8,220 nt of DNA from Trebonia sp. (lineage in GTDB: Bacteria; Actinomycetota; Actinomycetes; Streptosporangiales; Streptosporangiaceae), in assembly GCA_030038035.1 (NCBI GenBank), contig JASHPP010000507.1, positions 1 to 8,220 of the forward strand, read 5' to 3'. Shown here in pieces: positions 1 through 5,870 of the stretch. The stretch's first letter is position 1; every line of letters begins with the position of its first letter. The notes under the pieces were generated by a model. The model had not been told where the DNA came from, ran no database searches, and was given only the letters and a program-made list of their open reading frames with translations. The position numbers and the translations under genes are program-made.

Positions 1-444
1 CAGTGGGCCGCCGGGCTCGGCATGAACCTGCAGTCCTCCACGCTCAAGGACCACGAGTCAGACGAGCCGTTCCACGTCCAGCAGGCCAGGCAGATCCAGG
101 TCTTCCGCGACGCGTGGCAGGAAGCGGGCCACGCGCGCGAGCCCCGTGTCTCGGTGAGCCGCTCGATCTTCGCGCTGACGGACAAGCAAGACTGGACGTA
201 CTTCGGCGACCGCAACCAGGACGAGGATCAGGTCGGCTTCATCGACAACGAGCACCAGGCGATCTTCGGCCGCACCTACGCCGCCGAGCCGGACAAGCTG
301 ATCGAACAGCTCAAGGAGGACGAGGCGATCGCCGCCGCCGACACCCTGCTGCTCACGGTCCCGAACCAGCTAGGCGTCGCATACAACGCCCACGTGATCG
401 AGTCGGTTCTTACCCACGTTGCCCCTGCCCTCGGCTGGCGCTAG
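1..444 (+). CDS. LLM-class flavin-dependent oxidoreductase, C-terminal part (5' end outside window)
   Basis: The frame is open from base 1, so this is the last 147 residues of a longer protein. The first visible residues (QWAAGLGMNLQSSTL) resemble the conserved C-terminal stretch of bacterial luciferase-like monooxygenases. They are followed by the usual PFHVQQARQIQVFRDAW and PRVSVSRSIFAL segments, which belong to the last helices and strands of the TIM barrel. Family members oxidise small organic substrates with reduced FMN or F420; the cofactor-binding N-terminal half is not visible, so cofactor and substrate cannot be given. The reading frame ends at TAG 442-444 after ALGWR. An internal ATG at 22 is in frame but is not the start, because the family similarity continues upstream of it. 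High GC3 marks it as native chromosome. Sure of the family, not of the reaction. Confidence 0.85.
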   Translation, partial: QWAAGLGMNLQSSTLKDHESDEPFHVQQARQIQVFRDAWQEAGHAREPRVSVSRSIFALTDKQDWTYFGDRNQDEDQVGFIDNEHQAIFGRTYAAEPDKLIEQLKEDEAIAAADTLLLTVPNQLGVAYNAHVIESVLTHVAPALGWR

Positions 445-510
445 CCGACATCCTCCCGCCGCGTTGACACCGGGCGACGGGACTGCCAAAATCGGGGCAA
501 TCCGCCGGGG

Positions 511-536
511 GGTATTTGTCGGTAATTGTCTATATA
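511..536 (+). promoter_or_regulatory. Possible promoter with a 10-bp tandem repeat upstream of the two-helix membrane protein gene
   Basis: Two adjacent, nearly identical 10-mers, GGTATTTGTC (511-520) and GGTAATTGTC (521-530), run into an AT-rich TATATA (531-536) that could be a -10 box. This is the only AT-rich patch between the oxidoreductase stop and the start at 595. No convincing -35 lies 16-18 bp upstream, so the promoter may need an activator, for which the repeat would be a candidate site. A TTGACA at 464-469 has no good -10 partner. Confidence 0.3.
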
Positions 537-594
537 GCGTCGTGATGACGAAGCAAGCGCCCGATATGCGGCCGCCGAGCGTGGAGAAGCATTC

Positions 595-1737
595 ATGTCG
601 ACGAATTCGGAGAACGGTCAGGTCCCGTCCGTGCAGGTAGCAATCCCTGTGCCGCCCGCCGTGGGGTCCGTCTTCGCGCTCGGCTGGCTGATGGCGGAAC
701 TGTTCGATGGCCGCCGCCGCGTGAGCGTCGCCGATCGCCAGCCGCCGTTCGACCCGGCCGTTCAGCTGCCCCTGGTCGCCAACCTCGACCCCTACGACTT
801 GCTGAACTTCCTTGTCGCCGATCTGCATGACCTGCTCGCACCGTTCCCTGGCCTCCCGGACGCCGAGATCCGGGCCGAGGCGGCCAAGGAGGCAGGCGGC
901 GCGGACCCGTTTGACGTGGGCAAGTTCGACGGCGCGGTGGGCGACCTGCACCTGGCCGTCCTCGATCAGCTCGCCGACGACCTGCAGCAGCTCAACGCCT
1001 ACCAGCTGGGCCTGGCGCTGAGCGACATGTGCTGGCTGGTCACGCCCGACGGCGGCCCGGAGACGTTCATCTCGATATTCAAGCGCGACCAGGTTGCCGC
1101 CATGCAGACGTGGCTCAACGGCGCGGGCAACGCGATTCCGCCGACGACGGCGGCCATCGTCGGCCAGTCGCTGACGAAGTGGGCGGACTGGGTCAATGTC
1201 AACGCGCCGAACCTGCGGGCCAAGAACGCGAACACGTGGACAGCCTCGGCGGGCGCAGTCGTCAGCGCGCTGCGCGTGCAGGGGACGATCTGGCACTCCG
1301 CCCTCACCGCCGACCCGGACGTCAGCCTCAATCCGGCGATGGGCGCGTGGGTGCAGGCCGCGTCCGCGATCGCCCGGGCCACGCGCACGGTGACCCTCAC
1401 GATCCTGCGGCGGTTCTGGCCGATCGTGGCCGTCACCGCCGCCGCGCTCGCGGGGTTGCTCTACCTGGTGATCTCGAACCTCAGCGGAGCGTCCCAGGTG
1501 TGGGCGAGCCTGGTCACCGTCGCCGCTGTCGTCGGCTGCGGCGGGGCTGGCCTGGGTTCTGGCGTCTCCAGGGCCTTCGGCGGGATCGGGTTCGAAGTCT
1601 GGAGCGCGGCCAAGCTCGACGCGCAAGCGTGGAACGTGACCTGGCTCCCGGCCCTGCCGCAAACCCCGGTGCAGCGCGGCCAGCTCGGCAACCGAGGCGT
1701 AGCCGTGCCCCTGCTCAGGCGGAATGTCGACGGCTGA
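595..1737 (+). CDS. Hypothetical protein with two C-terminal transmembrane helices
   Basis: I do not recognise this 380-residue protein. The start is ATG 595, with GGAGAA at 583-588 and a 6-nt spacer. Residues 1-270 are soluble in character. They include a leucine/aspartate-rich stretch (about 60-140) with repeated acidic segments (VANLDPYDLLNFLVADLHDL) and a tryptophan-bearing region (170-260). Two hydrophobic helices follow, at about 274-296 (starting FWPIVAVTAAALAGL) and 302-322 (Gly/Ala-rich), then a 55-residue tail. The predicted layout is a large N-terminal domain anchored by a C-terminal hairpin. There is no N-terminal signal peptide, so the large domain may be cytoplasmic. It converges on the next gene with an 11-nt gap. 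GC3 is high and typical of the host. No catalytic motif is visible and no function is proposed. Confidence 0.75.
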   Translation: MSTNSENGQVPSVQVAIPVPPAVGSVFALGWLMAELFDGRRRVSVADRQPPFDPAVQLPLVANLDPYDLLNFLVADLHDLLAPFPGLPDAEIRAEAAKEAGGADPFDVGKFDGAVGDLHLAVLDQLADDLQQLNAYQLGLALSDMCWLVTPDGGPETFISIFKRDQVAAMQTWLNGAGNAIPPTTAAIVGQSLTKWADWVNVNAPNLRAKNANTWTASAGAVVSALRVQGTIWHSALTADPDVSLNPAMGAWVQAASAIARATRTVTLTILRRFWPIVAVTAAALAGLLYLVISNLSGASQVWASLVTVAAVVGCGGAGLGSGVSRAFGGIGFEVWSAAKLDAQAWNVTWLPALPQTPVQRGQLGNRGVAVPLLRRNVDG

Positions 1738-1748
1738 CTGCCGCCGCG

Positions 1749-2186
1749 CTAGCTGACCGCCGTCCGCGCGTCCGATTCCTGCGCAGGTGCCGTGGCCTGC
1801 TCGCACACCGCCAGCTGAACCGTCCACATCGCGGACGTCAGCACCATGAACCGGTGCAGCCGCTGCCGCAGCGCGGCCGCGTTTCCGCTGCGGGCCGCCT
1901 CGCGGGCCGAGGCGATGGCGTCGTCCGCGGCGTGCTCGAGCCTGGCCTGCCTGGCGGCAAGCAGCGACAGGTTCGCCGAGCGGGGGCGGTCGTCGTGCGC
2001 GGCGGCCAGCGCCGCGCGCCCGGCGGCCTTGGCTTCGGCGAGGATCCCGCTTGTCGCCTGGGCGACCTGCTCCGCGGCATCAGGCGGGAGCGGCGTGCCG
2101 ACCGTGCCGGTCGCGAACATGTGCAGGACCGCCACGTGCGGCATACAGCGCGCCTGGTGATCGCGCAACTCTTCCGCCCCGATCAT
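1749..2186 (-). CDS. Small alanine-rich helical protein of unknown function, divergent from the eRF1-like gene
   Basis: A 145-residue protein on the minus strand. The ATG at 2186 is chosen because a perfect AGGAGG lies at 2198-2193 with a 6-nt spacer; a TTG seven codons upstream has no such site. The sequence begins MIGAEELRDHQARCMPHVAV and has a Cys/His-bearing N-terminal helix (H10, C14, H17, H22). Residues 35-125 are long Ala/Arg/Glu-rich helices that look like a helical bundle. There are no clear membrane segments or signal peptide, and no family is recognised. Its inferred promoter lies under the DosR-type box at 2246-2259: a GAATAG -10 (2220-2215, minus strand) would put transcription start near 2208, with the box centre about 44 bp upstream, a usual place for DosR activation. 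A role in the hypoxic or nitric-oxide response is inference from this site only. Confidence 0.65.
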   Translation of the reverse strand: MIGAEELRDHQARCMPHVAVLHMFATGTVGTPLPPDAAEQVAQATSGILAEAKAAGRAALAAAHDDRPRSANLSLLAARQARLEHAADDAIASAREAARSGNAAALRQRLHRFMVLTSAMWTVQLAVCEQATAPAQESDARTAVS

Positions 2187-2245
2187 GACCAGCCTCCTCA
2201 CTATCAACGGACTCCTATTCCAGCGTCCGCGCAGTCAGCGCCAAA

Positions 2246-2259
2246 GGGACTTTGGTCCC
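2246..2259. promoter_or_regulatory. DosR/DevR-type operator (dormancy box)
   Basis: GGGACTTTGGTCCC is an inverted repeat that matches the core of the mycobacterial DosR consensus (TTSGGGACTWWAGTCCCSAA) at all but one core position, where G replaces A. It sits between divergent genes, 59 bp before the ATG of the minus-strand gene and 109 bp before the ATG of the eRF1-like gene. A much weaker copy, CGGACTCCTATTCC (2208-2221), lies 38 bp away and matches 8 of 14 positions. DosR binds such sites in response to hypoxia, NO or CO through the DosS/DosT kinases; whether this organism has them cannot be seen here. Confidence 0.65.
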
Positions 2260-2273
2260 GTATCCGCAGCCCC

Positions 2274-2301
2274 AGGTCCGCGGGGCCCGGGTTGCGGACC
2301 T
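2274..2301 (+). repeat. Inverted repeat in the leader of the eRF1-like gene
   Basis: AGGTCCGC (2274-2281) is exactly complementary to GCGGACCT (2294-2301), with a 12-base loop that contains GGGCCC and CCCGGG. It lies between the DosR-type box and the start codon at 2369. It may form an RNA hairpin in the 5' leader or be a second protein-binding site; neither is shown. Confidence 0.4.
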
Positions 2302-2368
2302 CCGGCCCTATTCCCGCAGGTTACGGCGGAGTCAGCATGGGAGGGCCCGGTGGGAGAGAAGGTGCGTG

Positions 2369-3514
2369 ATGGTCAGCTATGCGGACGTTGAGAAGCTGCT
2401 CGCCAGTCAGCACGACGAGCCGCGGGTGCTGTCGCTGTACCTGGAGGTTCCACTGGAGCAGCAGGAGCTGCGAGTGCTTCCGGCACGGGCCAGCGACCTG
2501 ATCGCGGCCGCGTCCGGTGCTCCACGGGGGCCGGACGCCGAGCGGGTGCTCGCGCACGCGCGGCACGAAGTGCGCCACTTCCTCGACTCGCGCGCGCGTA
2601 CCTGGGCCGGGCACTGTGCCGGCATCTTCGTCTGCGGCCAGGAGGGCCTGGCGGAAGCCATCAAGCTGCCCGCAGGGACGGGTGAGCGGGCAGTGCTCGC
2701 CACCCGGCCCCACGTCCGGCCGCTGCTTGCTGCCCTGCAGCGCCATCCGGCTTACTGGGTCGTCGTGGTCAACCGCCGGCACGCCTGGCTGTTCTCGGTG
2801 TCAGGAGACCAGATCGGGCTGGTCGCCCAGCCGACCGGCCCCGGGCTGCGGAGCGCGGGTTACGGGGGCTGGTACGGGCTGGAGTCCTACGGCACCAACG
2901 AGCGCATCGCCGGGCTCGCGCACCAGCACTTCGAGGACACGGCCGAAATGCTCGGCCGGGCTATCCGGCGCGCACCCGGCGAGATGTTCGTGGTGGGCGG
3001 CCACGTCGCGACGATCCCGCGGTTCCTCGCCGCCTTGGGCCATGACGAGCGGAAGCTTTTCGCGGGCAGCTTCGCGGTGGACACCGCCACGATGACGCCG
3101 GGGAAGATACGCGCGCTCGCCGATCCCGTGATCCGGACCCGGGTGGACAGGACCGAGCGGGCGGTGGTGGACGAGATCCGAAGGCAGCCGCCCGGCGGGC
3201 TCGCCGCCGTCGGCATGCCGCAGTGCCTGGCGGCCGTCCGCCAGCATTCCATCCGGGCCCTCGCGGTGCCCGGTCAGGCGCTCGTCCCGGGTTACGCATG
3301 CCGGGCATGCGGCGCGCTCGGCATGACCCGGGCCGAGCTCAAGGCGTTCGGGTCCGGCTGCGAACACGGTGACTCGCGGGCGATCGCCGTGCCGGACCTG
3401 GTCGAGGAGGTCGTCGTCGTCACGATCGCGGACGGCGGGATGGTCGAGGCCGTTGCCGCCCCGCCGGACGGCATTGCCGCACTCCTGCGCTTCCCGCTGA
3501 TGCCCGGGGGTTAG
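2369..3514 (+). CDS. eRF1-like (baeRF/Vms1-type) ribosome-associated protein
   Basis: A 381-residue protein of the bacterial archaeo-eukaryotic release-factor-like family, the group containing M. tuberculosis Rv2629 (374 residues) and related to Vms1/ANKZF1. Start at ATG 2369 after GAGAAGG (2356-2362); GTG 2366 is a possible alternative. Domain 1 (about 1-125) has VLSLYLEVPLEQQELRVLPA and GIFVCGQEGLAEAIKLP. Domain 2 (about 126-270) has AYWVVVVNRRHAWLF, then a Gly-rich loop, then FVVGGHVATIPRFL. Domain 3 (about 275-381) ends DGIAALLRF, typical of the family. The loop at 164-170 reads GYGGWYG: eRF1's catalytic GGQ is GGW here, so peptide release by the canonical mechanism is unlikely. C311, C314, C331 and H333 could bind zinc. 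Bacterial relatives act in ribosome hibernation or rescue; that role, in the cytoplasm, is inferred. It is first in a three-gene operon behind a DosR-type box. Subfamily is uncertain. Confidence 0.8.
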   Translation: MVSYADVEKLLASQHDEPRVLSLYLEVPLEQQELRVLPARASDLIAAASGAPRGPDAERVLAHARHEVRHFLDSRARTWAGHCAGIFVCGQEGLAEAIKLPAGTGERAVLATRPHVRPLLAALQRHPAYWVVVVNRRHAWLFSVSGDQIGLVAQPTGPGLRSAGYGGWYGLESYGTNERIAGLAHQHFEDTAEMLGRAIRRAPGEMFVVGGHVATIPRFLAALGHDERKLFAGSFAVDTATMTPGKIRALADPVIRTRVDRTERAVVDEIRRQPPGGLAAVGMPQCLAAVRQHSIRALAVPGQALVPGYACRACGALGMTRAELKAFGSGCEHGDSRAIAVPDLVEEVVVVTIADGGMVEAVAAPPDGIAALLRFPLMPGG

Positions 3515-3524
3515 CATCGCTGTC

Positions 3525-4280
3525 ATGCCGGACAGGGAGGACAGCGCCCAGGACACCAACGCCGCCGTGTGGAAGAGCGACATTGGCGTCAATTTCTGGA
3601 AGTCGACCGCCAGCGACAGGGAGCGCCGCCGGGCGGGCCACCGGGACCTGATGGCCCAGCTGCTGCCGTTCGCGGCCGGCGAGCCGTTCACGTTCGTCGA
3701 CCTCGGCGCGGGCACGGGCGCGGCCGCGCGGACGATCCTCGGCTGCTACGCAGGCGCGCACGCGATCCTGGCCGATTTCTCACCGCAGATGATGGCGCAA
3801 GGGATGGTCGAGCTCGAGCCGTACGCGGGCAGGTACACCTATGTCGAGTTCGACCTCACGCAGGCCGGGAGCTGGCCGGCGCAGATCCCGGACCGCCTCG
3901 ACGCGGTGGTCAGCTCGCTCTGCGTCCACCATCTGCGGGACGAGCGCAAGCAGACACTGTTCGGCGAGATCTTCGCGCAGCTCGCGCCCGGCGGCTGGTA
4001 CCTCAATTACGACCCGGTGCTGCCTCCTGACCGGGTGGCGGAACAGGCCTGGCTGCGGGCCGGTGACCGCCGCGACCCCGGCGCGGCGGGCAAGCGGGCA
4101 CACCGCACCCCCGAGGAGCAGTTCCGCTACGAGAACCACGTCAGGTACATGACCCTGCTGGACCCGCAGCTCGGCTACCTGCGGGCGGCCGGGTTCGAGG
4201 GCGTGGACGTGTACTGGAAGGAACTCGACTACGTCATCTACGGGGGCCGCCGCCCCGCGGACGCGGCCGGCGACAGCTAA
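3525..4280 (+). CDS. Class I SAM-dependent methyltransferase
   Basis: A 251-residue Rossmann-fold methyltransferase. Motif I, FVDLGAGTG, is at 57-65. The acidic residue expected to bind the SAM ribose is in ILADFS (D84). The post-motif region SSLCVHHL is at 130-137, and LAPGGWYLNYDP at 153-164 is the usual strand-5 motif. The C-terminal third (RYENHVRYMTLLDPQLGYLRAAGF, then DVYWKELDYVIYGG) resembles small-molecule methyltransferases in which the substrate sits over strands 6 and 7. The substrate cannot be read from the sequence. The ATG at 3525 is 10 nt after the preceding stop. Only a weak G-run (3506-3511) precedes it, so translation is probably coupled to the upstream gene. The next gene follows after 12 nt. 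Native codon use, complete and intact. Confidence 0.88.
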   Translation: MPDREDSAQDTNAAVWKSDIGVNFWKSTASDRERRRAGHRDLMAQLLPFAAGEPFTFVDLGAGTGAAARTILGCYAGAHAILADFSPQMMAQGMVELEPYAGRYTYVEFDLTQAGSWPAQIPDRLDAVVSSLCVHHLRDERKQTLFGEIFAQLAPGGWYLNYDPVLPPDRVAEQAWLRAGDRRDPGAAGKRAHRTPEEQFRYENHVRYMTLLDPQLGYLRAAGFEGVDVYWKELDYVIYGGRRPADAAGDS

Positions 4281-4292
4281 GGCGACAGGTAA

Positions 4293-5735
4293 GTGGCCGG
4301 AGCGGACGGGTTCGACGCCGTGGTCGTCGGGTCAGGGCCGAACGGGCTGATCGGCGCCGTCACGCTGGCCGAAGCCGGGCTCCGGGTCCTGCTGCTCGAA
4401 GCGGCCGCGGAGTTCGGCGGGGGCCTGCGCAGCGCCGCGCTCACCCTGGACGGGTTCACGCACGACGTCTGCGCCACGGTCCTGCCCCTGGCCCGGGCGT
4501 CGGCCGCGTTCAGGAACCTTCCGCTCCGGGTCGACTGGGCTTTCCCGCGGGTGCAGGCGGCGCATCCGCTGGACGGACAGGACGCGGTGCTGCTGCACAG
4601 GGACATCGGGGAAACCGCCGCGGGCCTGCGGTCGGCCGTGGACGCCGCCGCCTGGCGGGCCAGCGTCGGCGCCACGGCCAGCGGCGGGCCCGGCCTGGTG
4701 GACTCCCTGCTCTCCCCGCTGTCCGTGCCGCGGGCACCGCTGCGGCTAGCGAGGTTCGCGACTTTCGGCGTGCTGCCGGCGACGGTGCTCACGCGGACCA
4801 TCTTCGGCGGCGAGCGAGCGCGGGCGCTGTTCGCCGGGATGGCCGCGCACTCGATGGTCGACCTGCGCGCGCCCATCACCGGCGGCTACGGGATGCTGCT
4901 CGGCGCGCTCGCCCACCGGGTCGGCTGGCCGGTGGTCCGCGGCGGCTCGCACCGCCTCGCCGCCGCCCTGGTCGGCCGGCTGGTCTCCCTCGGCGGCGCC
5001 GCCGAATCCGGGCAGACGGTGCGGGACCTGTCCGACGTGCCGCGCGCGGGCGTGATCCTACTCGACCTGACGCCGTCCCAGGTGCTGGCCGTCTGCGGCG
5101 ACCGCCTGCCCGGCGGCTACGCGCGCCAGCTGCGCCGCTTCAGGTACGGGCCTGGCGTGTTCAAGCTGGACTGGGCGCTGTCCGGGCCGGTGCCGTGGAA
5201 GGACCCCGCGGTCGCGACGGCCGGAACCGTGCACCTGGGCGGCACGCTCGCGGAGATCGCGGCCGGCGAGGCCGAGGTGGCGGCCGGGCGGCTCCCGGCG
5301 CGCCCGTTCGTCCTCGCCGTCCAGCCGTGCGTGGCGGACCCGTCGCGCGCGCCGGCCGGGCGGCACGTGCTGTGGGCGTACTGCCACGTGCCGAACGGCT
5401 GCCCGGCGGACATGACGGCCGCGATCGAGGACCAGGTCGAGCGGTTCGCGCCCGGGTTCCGTGACCTGATCCTGGCCCGCGCCGCGCACGACCCGGCCGC
5501 GCTCCAGCGGCACGACCCCAACCTCGTCGGCGGTGACATAGCCGGCGGCGACGCGGGATTTGTCCAGTTCGTCCGCCGTCCGCGGCTGTCACTGCGCCCG
5601 TGGGCGACCCCGCTGCGCGGGGTCTACCTGTGCTCGGCGAGCACGCCGCCGGGCCCGGGCGTGCACGGGATGGGCGGCTACCACGCGGCGCGGCTGGCAC
5701 TGGCCGGAGGAGACGCCAGGGTCCGTTCGGGATAA
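4293..5735 (+). CDS. FAD-dependent oxidoreductase, phytoene desaturase/PYROXD2-like (COG1233 type)
   Basis: A 480-residue flavoprotein of the carotenoid desaturase/amine oxidase superfamily. The N-terminal FAD-binding fold shows DAVVVGSGPNGLIGA (8-22, GxGxxG type), with the ribose-binding acid at E36 in LLLEAA and the adjoining EFGGGLRS. The C-terminal FAD segment is GVYLCSASTPPGPGVHGMGG (443-462), and the family signature PNLVGGDIAGGD lies at 409-420. These features and the length suit PYROXD2/phytoene-desaturase-like proteins. A true carotenoid substrate is doubtful because no other carotenoid genes are nearby. The start is GTG 4293, 12 nt after the methyltransferase stop, with a modest AAGG at 4279-4282, so it is taken as the third gene of the operon. 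It ends at TAA 5733-5735 with a normal-looking C terminus. It is the last gene of host composition before the element. Confidence 0.85.
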   Translation: MAGADGFDAVVVGSGPNGLIGAVTLAEAGLRVLLLEAAAEFGGGLRSAALTLDGFTHDVCATVLPLARASAAFRNLPLRVDWAFPRVQAAHPLDGQDAVLLHRDIGETAAGLRSAVDAAAWRASVGATASGGPGLVDSLLSPLSVPRAPLRLARFATFGVLPATVLTRTIFGGERARALFAGMAAHSMVDLRAPITGGYGMLLGALAHRVGWPVVRGGSHRLAAALVGRLVSLGGAAESGQTVRDLSDVPRAGVILLDLTPSQVLAVCGDRLPGGYARQLRRFRYGPGVFKLDWALSGPVPWKDPAVATAGTVHLGGTLAEIAAGEAEVAAGRLPARPFVLAVQPCVADPSRAPAGRHVLWAYCHVPNGCPADMTAAIEDQVERFAPGFRDLILARAAHDPAALQRHDPNLVGGDIAGGDAGFVQFVRRPRLSLRPWATPLRGVYLCSASTPPGPGVHGMGGYHAARLALAGGDARVRSG

Positions 5736-5755
5736 CCGTAGCAAAATCGCTCTCA

Positions 5756-5784
5756 CCAGCGGAAACGCTGGCCAAGAAGGCCAG
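5756..5784 (+). repeat. Two overlapping, mutually exclusive hairpins at the chromosome/element junction
   Basis: CCAGCG-GAAA-CGCTGG (5756-5771) is a perfect 6-bp stem with a GAAA tetraloop. CTGGCC-AAGAA-GGCCAG (5768-5784) is a second perfect 6-bp stem. They share CTGG (5768-5771), so only one can form at a time. The segment lies between the last host stop codon and the integrase promoter. It could be the core inverted repeats of the attachment site or the 3' end of the host operon transcript; there is no U-tract to make it a standard terminator. Confidence 0.55.
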
Positions 5785-5806
5785 ATTCCCCCGATAAGTC
5801 ATAGCC

Positions 5807-5815
5807 TGCTAAAAT
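5807..5815 (+). promoter_or_regulatory. Integrase promoter with extended -10
   Basis: TGCTAAAAT (5807-5815) is a TGn-type extended -10 with a 5-of-6 match to TATAAT. The -35 is weak (TTCCCC, 5786-5791, 18-bp spacer), as is common with extended -10 boxes. Transcription would start near 5822, giving a leader of about 50 nt before the integrase GTG. Confidence 0.5.
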
Positions 5816-5833
5816 AGAGGTAGGAAGCCGCTA

Positions 5834-5869
5834 GGGCTGTGAGTAGGGGAGCAACCGAAGGGACAGCCC
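5834..5869 (+). promoter_or_regulatory. Leader hairpin enclosing the integrase ribosome binding site
   Basis: GGGCTGT (5834-5840) pairs exactly with ACAGCCC (5863-5869). The 22-base loop carries most of the Shine-Dalgarno GAAGGGA (5857-5863), and the right arm ends one base before the GTG start at 5871. In the RNA the stem would hold the initiation region in a closed loop, so it could limit integrase translation. This is inferred from the geometry alone. Confidence 0.4.
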
Positions 5870-5870
5870 G

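Noticed and set aside
370..1827. A 485-codon open frame on the minus strand
   Set aside because: It lies opposite the oxidoreductase end and the 380-residue gene. It is Arg/Gly/Asp-rich low complexity typical of the antisense of GC-rich genes, and the plus-strand gene has a good ribosome binding site.
2252..2368. Longer N-terminus for the eRF1-like protein from an ATG at 2252
   Set aside because: That ATG lies inside the DosR-type box and has no ribosome binding site. The extra 39 residues are Arg/Pro-rich, and family similarity begins after ATG 2369.
5736..5870. A tRNA gene or tRNA 3' end as attachment site
   Set aside because: Read on both strands, no T-arm GTTCRA sequence or acceptor pairing was found.
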